A DNA stretch of 8,470 bases from PNMQ01 sp964478775. Lineage in GTDB: Bacteria > Pseudomonadota > Alphaproteobacteria > Paracaedibacterales > CAIOTO01. The notes beneath the pieces are model-generated. The model was not told the DNA's origin. It searched no databases and saw only the letters and a list, made by a program, of their open reading frames with translations. The position numbers were made by a program, and so were the translations under genes. Location: contig CAYZJC010000041.1 in assembly GCA_964478775.1 (NCBI GenBank), forward strand, positions 1-8,470, read 5' to 3'. Shown here in pieces: positions 1 to 5,882 of the stretch; within the stretch, counting starts at the first letter, position 1; every line of letters begins with the position of its first letter.

Positions 1-76
<76 letters not shown>

Positions 77-87
77 TTTTCTGTGTG

Positions 88-732
88 TCACACTTCCTCA
101 TTTTCAAATCTTTTTACTGAGGCATCTAATGAAATGTGCGTCATTAAATCTGCATTTGGCAATAATTCCAACTGACTTAAGTTAATGGGGTGCACTGTTG
201 CAATTACACTGCCACCATTTTGGCAATGTCTTTGAATGTGTTGCTTTAAAAAGGTACAGCTAGATTGGTCTAGGAAACGAAAGGGCTCATCTAAAATCCA
301 TAAATTCACCTTTTGTGCAAACAATAGAGAAAGGCGCAGTGCTATTTGTTGCCCGCTTGAAAGTTGGTGTAAAGTTTTGTTGTAATCAACCCCTTTTAGG
401 TTCTCAAAAAAGGGAATGTCTTTTAAATTAAAAGAATGGATAGGGGTATTTAAGGTCCACTCAATAAAGCTTTTAATAGTTGCAAGGGGCTTTAATCCAG
501 ACTTAGCCCCTAAATAGGAAAAGTAAGGTGTGGTTTCAATATGTCCACTATCAGGCTTTGTTAAGTGTGCAAGGCAGCGAAGCAATGTTGTTTTACCACT
601 GCCATTTTGCCCTGTGATCACTGTATAGGTGCCATGATTCAAGCTTAAATGAATGGGGGTGTGACTTGTGCTTGCAATTCTTTCATCTTGTAGATTGGTA
701 ATGGTGGCGAGGGAAGGAAAAGTTGCAAGCAC
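88..732 (-). CDS. ccmA: CcmA-like ABC transporter ATP-binding protein (cytochrome c biogenesis)
   Basis: A 214-residue ABC ATPase with Walker A GQNGSGKT (41-48), a YLGAKSGLKP stretch (73-82) that matches the 'YLGHxxGLKP' region typical of CcmA, ABC signature LSSGQQ (124-129), Walker B LWILDEP (144-150) and an H-loop His181. CcmA works in the cytoplasm with membrane proteins CcmB, CcmC and CcmD to release or present heme on CcmE for c-type cytochrome maturation. The length fits the family (about 200-215). The start is a GTG, and I see no clear ribosome-binding site, so the exact N-terminus is uncertain. The sequence between Walker A and the signature is divergent and short. It is the last gene of the minus-strand block, 32 nt after phaB. 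No ccmB is adjacent in this window. A different small ABC ATPase is possible but less likely. Confidence 0.8.
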   Translation of the reverse strand: MLATFPSLATITNLQDERIASTSHTPIHLSLNHGTYTVITGQNGSGKTTLLRCLAHLTKPDSGHIETTPYFSYLGAKSGLKPLATIKSFIEWTLNTPIHSFNLKDIPFFENLKGVDYNKTLHQLSSGQQIALRLSLLFAQKVNLWILDEPFRFLDQSSCTFLKQHIQRHCQNGGSVIATVHPINLSQLELLPNADLMTHISLDASVKRFENEEV

Positions 733-764
733 TGTTTAGTTCATATGTAAATAAGATGTTTGGA

Positions 765-1494
765 TTAATACATACCACCGTTTGCACTAATTGTCGACCC
801 TGTAATAAAGCCAGACCGTTCATCTGCTAAAAAGGACACAGCATGCGCGATTTCTTGAACAGTGCCAAGCCTGCCTGCAGGAATCTGCGCAATAATCTTT
901 TCTAAAATAGGTGCAGGAACAGCACGCACCATTTCAGTGTCGATATAGCCGGGCGCAATGACATTGGCGGTAATTCCCTTGTTGGCAACTTCTAAGGCAA
1001 CTGACTTTGCAAACCCAATGAGGGCAGCTTTACTGGCTGCATAGTTCACTTGGCCGCGCTGTCCCTTTAAACCGTTCACGGATGATAAGTATATCAAACG
1101 GCCAAACCCATTACAGCGCATACCTTCTAACACGGCCTTAGTTAAATAAAAAGCTGAGTCTAGGTTGGTGTGCAAAACTTGATGCCATTGTTCTTTTGTC
1201 ATTTTGAGCACTGTAGCATCGGCTGTGATACCTGCGTTATGAACCAGAACGTCTATCGTTCCATAGCTTGAAGCAATTTGTGCACATACACTTTCGCAAG
1301 CACTCGCATCTGACACGTCAAAACAAAGTCTGTCGATATTCGACTTNNNNNNNNNNCGTCTTTGTTGAAAATGCGTGAGCAGCGTCATGATTGTGCGCAT
1401 AACTTGCAATGACACGATAACCTTTTGACTGTAGTTCAACGCTGATGCCAGCACCAATTCCGCGTGTGCCGCCAGTTACAAGAGCAAGTTTCAT
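765..1494 (-). CDS. phaB: Acetoacetyl-CoA reductase, PhaB/FabG-type SDR (interrupted by 10 N)
   Basis: An NADPH-dependent short-chain dehydrogenase. The true start is the ATG at 1492-1494, giving MKLALVTGGTRGIGAG with the TGGxxGIG cofactor loop. A strong AAGGA site lies 8 nt upstream. After the N-run (1347-1356) the protein continues with NAGIT, the catalytic SSVNG serine, the YAASK tyrosine/lysine pair, the APGYIDTEM segment, and an ISANGGMY end. The SVNGxKGQxGQxNY pattern and the APILEKIIAQIPAGRLG region favour PhaB over FabG. PhaB reduces acetoacetyl-CoA to (R)-3-hydroxybutyryl-CoA for polyhydroxybutyrate storage. The span of 730 nt is not a multiple of three, so the 10 N do not reflect the real distance and the two halves lie in different frames here. 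phaA and phaC are not in the window. FabG (fatty-acid synthesis) is the main alternative. Confidence 0.85.
1347..1356. other. Assembly gap (10 N) inside phaB
   Basis: Ten ambiguous bases separate the 5' and 3' parts of the reductase gene. Read on the minus strand, the left flank ends in AAGACG and the right flank begins with AAGTCG. Collapsing these six bases and removing the N restores one frame (714 nt, 237 residues) and spaces the AF...DVSD segment as I recall it in PhaB proteins. The gap is therefore probably an unresolved overlap rather than missing sequence, but a true gap of another length cannot be excluded. Confidence 0.9.
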
Positions 1495-1502
1495 AAATGA
1501 GA

Positions 1503-1507
1503 TCCTT
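1503..1507 (-). promoter_or_regulatory. Ribosome-binding site of phaB
   Basis: AAGGA on the minus strand lies 8 nt before the ATG at 1494. It decides the start of the reductase: the glycine-rich MKLALVTGG N-terminus begins there, although the N-run shifts this part out of frame with the rest of the gene. Confidence 0.75.
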
Positions 1508-1534
1508 AGAGGGTTGTTTATAAAATAATTAATT

Positions 1535-2095
1535 TTAATTAAATTTTATTCTATTGCGCAACCATTGCCAATCAAAATGTGGGCCTGGGTCAATTTTTCT
1601 GTCGGGCGCCACGTCACTGTGACCTAAAATCAATGATTTTGCAATGGGGTGCTCTTCTTTTAAGTGATGTATAAGATCAACGAGGGCTTGCATTTGCAGT
1701 AACGGGTAGGGTTCATAAGTTTTAAATTTTTCAAAGTATTTTTGCCCTGCGTTTTGTAGTTCAATCCCAATAGAGCGATGGTTAACATTTTCCACCCCTT
1801 GCCATTGACTTATACCCGCATGCCAAGCCCGCATATGCGTGTCAACAAGTTGAAAGATAGTGCCATCCGTATCTATTAAAAAATGCGCGCTCACATGTGA
1901 GGTGGAGCTGGTTAAGATGTCTAACGATTCCTCTACTGTAAACATATCGGTATAGTGAATAACCACCATGTCAATTGTTGTGCCACTAGGTCGTTCATTA
2001 AAATTGACACTCTGTTTTTGAATGAAGTGCAGGGGCCTTTTAAGGGCTTTGTTGTCACAAGCCTTCGATTTTAAAGGTTGGCTTTCCAAGGACAC
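1535..2095 (-). CDS. N-acetylmuramoyl-L-alanine amidase, Amidase_2 (AmpD/AmiD-like)
   Basis: A 186-residue zinc amidase that cleaves the bond between N-acetylmuramic acid and the L-Ala of the stem peptide. The Amidase_2 fold is clear: VIHYT with zinc ligand His47, SAHFLID (69-75), the WHAG substrate loop (91-94), SIGIE with catalytic Glu112, and GHSDVAPDRKIDPG carrying His159, Lys167 and Asp169. The zinc triad corresponds to the His/His/Asp of AmpD and AmiD. No signal peptide or lipobox is visible, so a cytoplasmic, AmpD-like role in muropeptide recycling is more likely than a periplasmic one. This is inferred. The start is a GTG with GGAAG 9 nt upstream, placing the first 41 nt inside the gspE-like gene in another frame, which suggests translational coupling. 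The conserved domain begins near residue 29, so the first 28 residues are an unexplained, basic extension. Confidence 0.9.
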   Translation of the reverse strand: MSLESQPLKSKACDNKALKRPLHFIQKQSVNFNERPSGTTIDMVVIHYTDMFTVEESLDILTSSTSHVSAHFLIDTDGTIFQLVDTHMRAWHAGISQWQGVENVNHRSIGIELQNAGQKYFEKFKTYEPYPLLQMQALVDLIHHLKEEHPIAKSLILGHSDVAPDRKIDPGPHFDWQWLRNRIKFN

Positions 2096-3665
2096 GAATC
2101 AGTTCTTCCATTGTTGTGCGTTGTTGTTTGACTGATTGTAACCCAAGGTCCCAAAGGGATGATAATCTTTTTTGTTGTTGTAAGTTTTCAAATTCAAAAC
2201 GGTTAGCACCCTTAGCAATCAATTCTTTTGCTTGATGGCAAAATGTAAATACCTCACCAATGGCGAATCTGCCTTTGTAGGTTGGTCCGTCTTGCTGAAC
2301 GTTTTCTAAGGAAAGTTGCCTTACAAGTCTTTGCGAGATAACAGCCGACAATGTGTGCGACAATAAAGCTGGACTGACACCAAGATCCATGAGTCTTGCT
2401 GGAACCCCAATTGCGTCAATTGTGTGCATTGTCGACAACACAAGGTGCCCCGTCAAGACCGCACGTATTGCCATTTGGGCAGTCTCTTCATCACGAATTT
2501 CACCAATTAAGATTACGTCAGGGTCTTGACGCAGTAAGGATCTGACCCCTTGTGCAAATGTCATGACCCCTGTTTCGCGAATTTCAGTTTGCCTGATATG
2601 AGGAAGATAAGCTTCAATAGGTGCTTCAAGTGTCATAATGTTTCTTAACTGACTATCCATTGCTTGAAGCAAAGCATATAAAGTTGTTGTTTTTCCAGAC
2701 CCCGTTGGCCCTGTTACAATAATCAGGCCGCTTGGCATTTGTGAAAGTTGTCTTAATATCTCTGCAACGTTTTCTTCAAACCCCAATGACGCGATAGATA
2801 AGATTTTTTTATGCGTATCTAATAAACGAAGCACCACATTTTCACCGTAGGCTGTTGGGTGTGTGCTGATGCGAATTTCAATAGGGTGTGGATAGTGGAT
2901 TTTTGAAAAACTAGCGCTTTGCGGGCGTCTGCATTCCGCAATATCTAACTGGCTTTGCACCTTTAGTTTGTTTATCATTTGCGGCCATTTTGATGTGTGC
3001 AGCACACACAAAGTTGTCATTAATCCATCAATGCGAAGGCGACATCTTATTTTTGTTTCTTCGGGTTGAAAGTGGATATCAGAAGCACCAACTTCAATGG
3101 CATGCGTGATGATCTTCTCTAGCATATGAAGGGGGGTATCATCACTGTTGAAACTGAGTTGGTCATGATTTTCGTTGCGTTGAAGGAACGCTAGAATATC
3201 TGCTTTGTGGGCATGATAGGGGATAATTTCAATTTTGGAATCAAAATAGGTGCAAAGTGTCCGCGTTAAAGTATCTATGATTTTTAAGTCTTCCGGGTCA
3301 TACAAGGCAACATGGATGTGCGATAAGTCGACATGAAATGGAATGGCAAGGTGTTGCAGCATTTGAGATTTTTCTAAAAGGTGCAGGTAAGTGGGCTGGA
3401 GGGTTTTAATATCAACATAAGGTAATTGAGTGGTGATAGATTTATATTCGAGTAACTGGTCAGCTGTTATAAAACATAAATTGAGCAAGATATCGTCAAG
3501 AGAAGACGTTTTTAAAGACAATTCTTCATGTATGATCAGTATTTGATCAGGACTCAAAATCTGTTCGTCTTGCAGATAGGTTAACAGTCTGGTGTCGGTA
3601 ATATACATAAAAACGATGAATTGATGTTGTTCTTCTTTATAAAATACATCCATAAAATTAAACAT
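2055..3665 (-). CDS. GspE/PulE/PilB-type secretion or pilus assembly ATPase
   Basis: A 536-residue hexameric traffic ATPase of the type II secretion/type IV pilus family, which powers pilin assembly from the cytoplasmic face of the inner membrane. An N-terminal T2SSE/MshEN-like region (about 25-160) precedes the ATPase core: a GASDIHFQP motif (193-201), arginine-rich RCRLRIDG (207-214), Walker A GPTGSGKT (319-326), a changed Asp box LEAPIE (346-351; usually EDPIE/EDPVE), Walker B region DPDVILIGEIRD (381-392), and the TGHLVLSTMHT His box (405-415). The tetracysteine zinc module that normally follows the RLVR motif (447-450) is absent and replaced by a short stretch of about 14 residues. No other secretion gene is in the window. 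The ATG at 3665 has no clear ribosome-binding site. The ATG at 3608, just before the conserved N-terminal domain, is an equally good or better start (517 residues). Confidence 0.9.
   Translation of the reverse strand: MFNFMDVFYKEEQHQFIVFMYITDTRLLTYLQDEQILSPDQILIIHEELSLKTSSLDDILLNLCFITADQLLEYKSITTQLPYVDIKTLQPTYLHLLEKSQMLQHLAIPFHVDLSHIHVALYDPEDLKIIDTLTRTLCTYFDSKIEIIPYHAHKADILAFLQRNENHDQLSFNSDDTPLHMLEKIITHAIEVGASDIHFQPEETKIRCRLRIDGLMTTLCVLHTSKWPQMINKLKVQSQLDIAECRRPQSASFSKIHYPHPIEIRISTHPTAYGENVVLRLLDTHKKILSIASLGFEENVAEILRQLSQMPSGLIIVTGPTGSGKTTTLYALLQAMDSQLRNIMTLEAPIEAYLPHIRQTEIRETGVMTFAQGVRSLLRQDPDVILIGEIRDEETAQMAIRAVLTGHLVLSTMHTIDAIGVPARLMDLGVSPALLSHTLSAVISQRLVRQLSLENVQQDGPTYKGRFAIGEVFTFCHQAKELIAKGANRFEFENLQQQKRLSSLWDLGLQSVKQQRTTMEELIRVLGKPTFKIEGL
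2105..2109 (-). promoter_or_regulatory. Ribosome-binding site of the amidase, inside the upstream ATPase gene
   Basis: GGAAG on the minus strand sits 9 nt before the GTG at 2095, within the coding sequence of the ATPase. It supports the GTG as the start and a coupled, overlapping gene pair. Confidence 0.5.
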
Positions 3666-3825
3666 AGATTAAACTTGCACAAAATTGTTGACCTGTTATC
3701 TATTGATCCTCACAAATATTCGCTTTCACATATTTCAACAATGCAACTGGTGCAGTTTACAAATTAGCGCCTAATCGAATGCGCTTACACACTTAAAATT
3801 CGCACTATATCTTGCAAAGGTTTTA

Positions 3826-3834
3826 TGGTATGCT
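3826..3834 (+). promoter_or_regulatory. Extended -10 promoter for rnpB
   Basis: TGGTATGCT matches the extended -10 form TGnTATnnT and ends 5 nt before the first base of the RNase P RNA stem, which fits a start at about 3840-3841. No good -35 box lies at the usual distance (CTTGCA at 3811-3816 is too close), which is common for extended -10 promoters. Confidence 0.45.
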
Positions 3835-3839
3835 CTTGC

Positions 3840-4222
3840 GTGGTTAGATTATCGCTGGTGCATTTTGCACGAGAGGAAAGTCCGGGCTCCAGGCAAATAC
3901 GGTGCCGGTTAATGGCCGGCGGGTGAACTTAAACTCATCAAGGGCAAGTGCCACAGAAAATATACCGCCTAGCTTATAGGTAAGGGTGAAATGGTGCGGT
4001 AAGAGCGCACCGCGTGTTTGGTAACAGACATGGCAGGGTAAACCCCACCGGGAGCAAGACCAAATAGGGATAATGTGTGAATTGCTTGTCAATTTGCGGG
4101 GCTGTTTGTCGCCCTTGTTATTCGGGTAGGTTGCTTGAGGTTGTGTGTGAATACAATCCTAGATGAATGATAATCGAAAAGGTGCTCTCACCTTGGAACA
4201 GAACCCGGCTTATCGACCACAC
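3840..4222 (+). ncRNA. rnpB: RNase P RNA, bacterial type A
   Basis: The catalytic RNA of RNase P, which removes 5' leaders from pre-tRNAs. All the conserved blocks are present: GAGGAAAGTCCGGGCTCC near the 5' end, the CCACAGAAA block, the GGTGCGGTAAGAGCGCACC hairpin (3993-4011), GTAAACCCCACC, the AGATGAATGATAA block, and ACAGAACCCGGCTTATCG near the 3' end. The terminal stem P1 can be seen as GTGGT (3840-3844) with ACCAC (4216-4220). The length of about 380 nt is normal. The ends are set from P1 and are accurate to a few bases. An extended -10 precedes it and an intrinsic terminator follows. The open frame on the opposite strand across this gene is not a real protein. Confidence 0.96.
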
Positions 4223-4233
4223 TTGTTTAAGAT

Positions 4234-4260
4234 GCCCCCATTTTCTTGGGGGCTTTAACT
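4234..4260 (+). terminator. Rho-independent terminator of rnpB
   Basis: GCCCCCA (4234-4240) pairs with TGGGGGC (4247-4253) around a six-base TTTTCT loop, followed by a T-rich run (TTTAACTTTATTTT). It begins 11 nt after the RNase P RNA end and separates rnpB from the patatin gene. Confidence 0.85.
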
Positions 4261-4302
4261 TTATTTTAATCATTCCCTGGTACAGTTAACTAAAATAGTT
4301 CG

Positions 4303-5361
4303 ATGAAAGTACCAGCAATGTCAAATAAGAAAAATCTTACACAAAAACCAATCGCAATTGCCTTACAAGGCGGCGGTTCCCACGGTTCATTCGCATGGGG
4401 CGTGATGGATAAAATATTGGAAGATGGAAGATTTTACATTCAAGGTGTCTCAGGTACCAGTGCTGGCGGTATGAATGCAACAGCAATCGTGCAAGGGCTT
4501 GCGATGGGCGGCAATGAACAGGCAAGAAAAGTGTTGTTTCACTATTGGAAATCGATGAGTGAACTTGCGAAAAAAATTAGCCCTGTAACCCCGAATCCCC
4601 TAGATAAAATGACAGGAAATTTTAACCTAGATAGATCACCCACATTTATGATGGCAAAACAAATTCAAGACCTTTTGTCACCCTACCAACTCAACCCCCT
4701 TAACTTAAACCCTTTTCAAGACTTCATTAAAGACTATTTTGACTTTCCCACCATTCACAAATGCAAAGACCACAAACTATTTTTGGCAGCAACAAATGTG
4801 AGAACTGGGAAAATTAAAATTTTTTCAAATGAAGCTGTGAATGAAAAAGTACTCATGGCAACAGCTTGTCTTCCCTTTTTGTTTCAAACAGTTGAGATTG
4901 AGGGTGAGCCTTATTGGGATGGCGGTTATATTGCAAACCCAGCTATCTTCCCGCTAATCGAACATTGTTCAACGTCAGATGTTTTAGTGGTGCAGCTGCG
5001 CAAAACGTATTGCAACAAAATTCCAACAACGCAAGAAGAAATTACAGACCGCCTAAAAGAAATTACATTTAATGGTTGCCTGGTGCGTGAAATGCGCGCT
5101 ATTCACTTTATTACAAACCTGATTGACCAAGGTGTGATTCCTGAAGGTAAAATGAAACGTGTGAACATGCATCTTCTTAAAAATGAAGAAGTTTTTCAAG
5201 ATCTAAATCTTACAAGTGCGCTTAACACCGATTGGGATTTTTTGATGCACATGTTTGAAGAGGGAAGAAAAACTGCTGCTGCTTGGCTTGAAGAACATTT
5301 TGATCGCATTGGTGATCCAAAGGCTCCTCTTAGCCAAGCTTTTACAGATTTTATTTCTTAA
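4303..5361 (+). CDS. Patatin-like phospholipase family protein
   Basis: A 352-residue patatin-fold serine hydrolase (RssA-like, COG1752 type) expected to release fatty acids from phospholipids. The features are an oxyanion-hole GGGSHG (23-28), the nucleophile elbow GTSAG with Ser53 (51-55), and the catalytic-dyad Asp206 in DGG (206-208). The ATNVRTG (163-169), ACLPFLFQTVEIEGEPYWDGG region and RLKEITFNGCLVREMRAI stretch follow a pattern typical of a conserved proteobacterial subfamily with no characterised substrate that I know of. No signal peptide or membrane segment is visible, so it is cytoplasmic or exported by a signal-independent route. Patatin proteins act as secreted effectors in some intracellular bacteria, but nothing here proves that. 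The ATG at 4318 is an alternative start; neither has a good ribosome-binding site. It lies alone between the rnpB terminator and the trxA promoter. Confidence 0.92.
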   Translation: MKVPAMSNKKNLTQKPIAIALQGGGSHGSFAWGVMDKILEDGRFYIQGVSGTSAGGMNATAIVQGLAMGGNEQARKVLFHYWKSMSELAKKISPVTPNPLDKMTGNFNLDRSPTFMMAKQIQDLLSPYQLNPLNLNPFQDFIKDYFDFPTIHKCKDHKLFLAATNVRTGKIKIFSNEAVNEKVLMATACLPFLFQTVEIEGEPYWDGGYIANPAIFPLIEHCSTSDVLVVQLRKTYCNKIPTTQEEITDRLKEITFNGCLVREMRAIHFITNLIDQGVIPEGKMKRVNMHLLKNEEVFQDLNLTSALNTDWDFLMHMFEEGRKTAAAWLEEHFDRIGDPKAPLSQAFTDFIS

Positions 5362-5407
5362 AAGCGTAAGTCTTTTGCCTGTTTATTTTTCCATTTTCAA
5401 CCAATGC

Positions 5408-5436
5408 TTGAAATTTGTCGCCAAATAGATTATTTT
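5408..5436 (+). promoter_or_regulatory. Possible sigma-70-type promoter of the thioredoxin gene
   Basis: TTGAAA (5408-5413, 5 of 6 to consensus) and TATTTT (5431-5436, 4 of 6) are separated by 17 bp. It is 40 nt ahead of the thioredoxin start in the only sizeable spacer (115 nt) between the patatin and thioredoxin genes. A second -10-like CATAAT at 5444-5449 has no matching -35. Confidence 0.4.
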
Positions 5437-5463
5437 GGTAACACATAATATATTCGGTATGAA

Positions 5464-5468
5464 AAGGA
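5464..5468 (+). promoter_or_regulatory. Ribosome-binding site of the thioredoxin gene
   Basis: AAGGA lies 8 nt before the ATG at 5477. It fixes that ATG rather than the upstream in-frame ATGs at 5435 and 5459. Confidence 0.75.
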
Positions 5469-5476
5469 ATTTAACA

Positions 5477-5847
5477 ATGGTAGCACATACAACAGACCAA
5501 ACCTTCACAGCAGATGTTATTGAAAGCGATTTACCTGTTGTCGTAGATTTTATGGCAGACTGGTGCATGCCTTGCAAACAGCTTGGGCCTGTGTTAGAAG
5601 AAGTTTCAACACTGCTGCAAGGAAAAGTTAAGTTCTTTAAGCTTAATATTGATGAAAACCAAATGATTCCAAACAATGCAGGCATCAGAACGNNNNNNNN
5701 NNTAACATTGATGATAATCCTAATATTCCTAATATGCTTGGTATTAGATCTATTCCTACTCTTATTTTGTACAAAAATGGAAAAATCATCAGTACACAAG
5801 GTGCTATGTCTAAACAAAAAATGTTAGACTGGCTTCAAGATGTGTAA
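5477..5847 (+). CDS. trxA: Thioredoxin, interrupted by 10 N and with a duplicated segment
   Basis: A small cytoplasmic thiol-disulfide oxidoreductase that reduces protein disulfides using thioredoxin reductase. The 5' part encodes 72 residues with VVVDFMADWCMPCK; the active-site CxxC is Cys30-Met-Pro-Cys33 instead of the usual CGPC. The 3' part, after the N-run, encodes 47 residues including the conserved cis-proline segment RSIPTLILYKNG and ends with the TAA at 5845. The 371-nt span is not a multiple of three, so the two parts are out of frame as assembled. The flanks of the gap encode two versions of one segment (NIDENQMIPNNAGIRT and NIDDNPNIPNMLGIRS). Joining the parts once at NID gives a normal 103-residue thioredoxin. 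The gene is probably intact in the organism, but the sequence here may combine two sources or two copies. Confidence 0.88.
5645..5751 (+). repeat. Two diverged copies of one 48-nt thioredoxin segment flanking the gap
   Basis: Bases 5645-5692 and 5704-5751 both encode the NID-x-N-x-x-IPN-x-x-GIR segment. By hand alignment about 30 of 48 bases and 10 of 16 residues match, and six of the ten shared residues use synonymous codon changes. This is too diverged for sequencing error and is homologous rather than random. Confidence 0.8.
5693..5702. other. Assembly gap (10 N) inside the thioredoxin gene
   Basis: Ten N follow a threonine codon, and the reading frame resumes one base out of phase. Both flanks cover the same part of the thioredoxin fold, so the real distance is probably negative (overlapping contig ends) or the flanks belong to different gene copies. 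Confidence 0.9.
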
Positions 5848-5882
5848 ATTCAACAAAAACAGCAGATAGACACATTAACGTT

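Noticed and set aside
79..97. Small GTGTG/CACAC inverted repeat between the tRNA and ccmA
   Set aside because: The arms almost touch, leaving no workable hairpin loop, and there is no T tract; it cannot be supported as a terminator.
765..1457. Shorter reading of the reductase starting at 1457
   Set aside because: The residues before the N-run in that frame match nothing, while the frame starting at 1494 gives the TGGTRGIG cofactor loop and has a strong ribosome-binding site; the 10 N shift the frame artificially.
3666..3825. Possible promoters for the minus-strand block and TTGACC at 3688-3693 on the plus strand
   Set aside because: No -35/-10 pair with acceptable spacing could be found on either strand, apart from the extended -10 of rnpB; the start of the ATPase is itself uncertain.
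3844..4092. Minus-strand open frame of 82 codons
   Set aside because: It lies fully inside the RNase P RNA gene, whose conserved blocks explain the sequence; the translation resembles no protein family.
5383..5817. Minus-strand open frame of 144 codons across the thioredoxin gene
   Set aside because: It runs antisense to clear thioredoxin coding sequence and reads through the N-run only because unknown codons are not stops.
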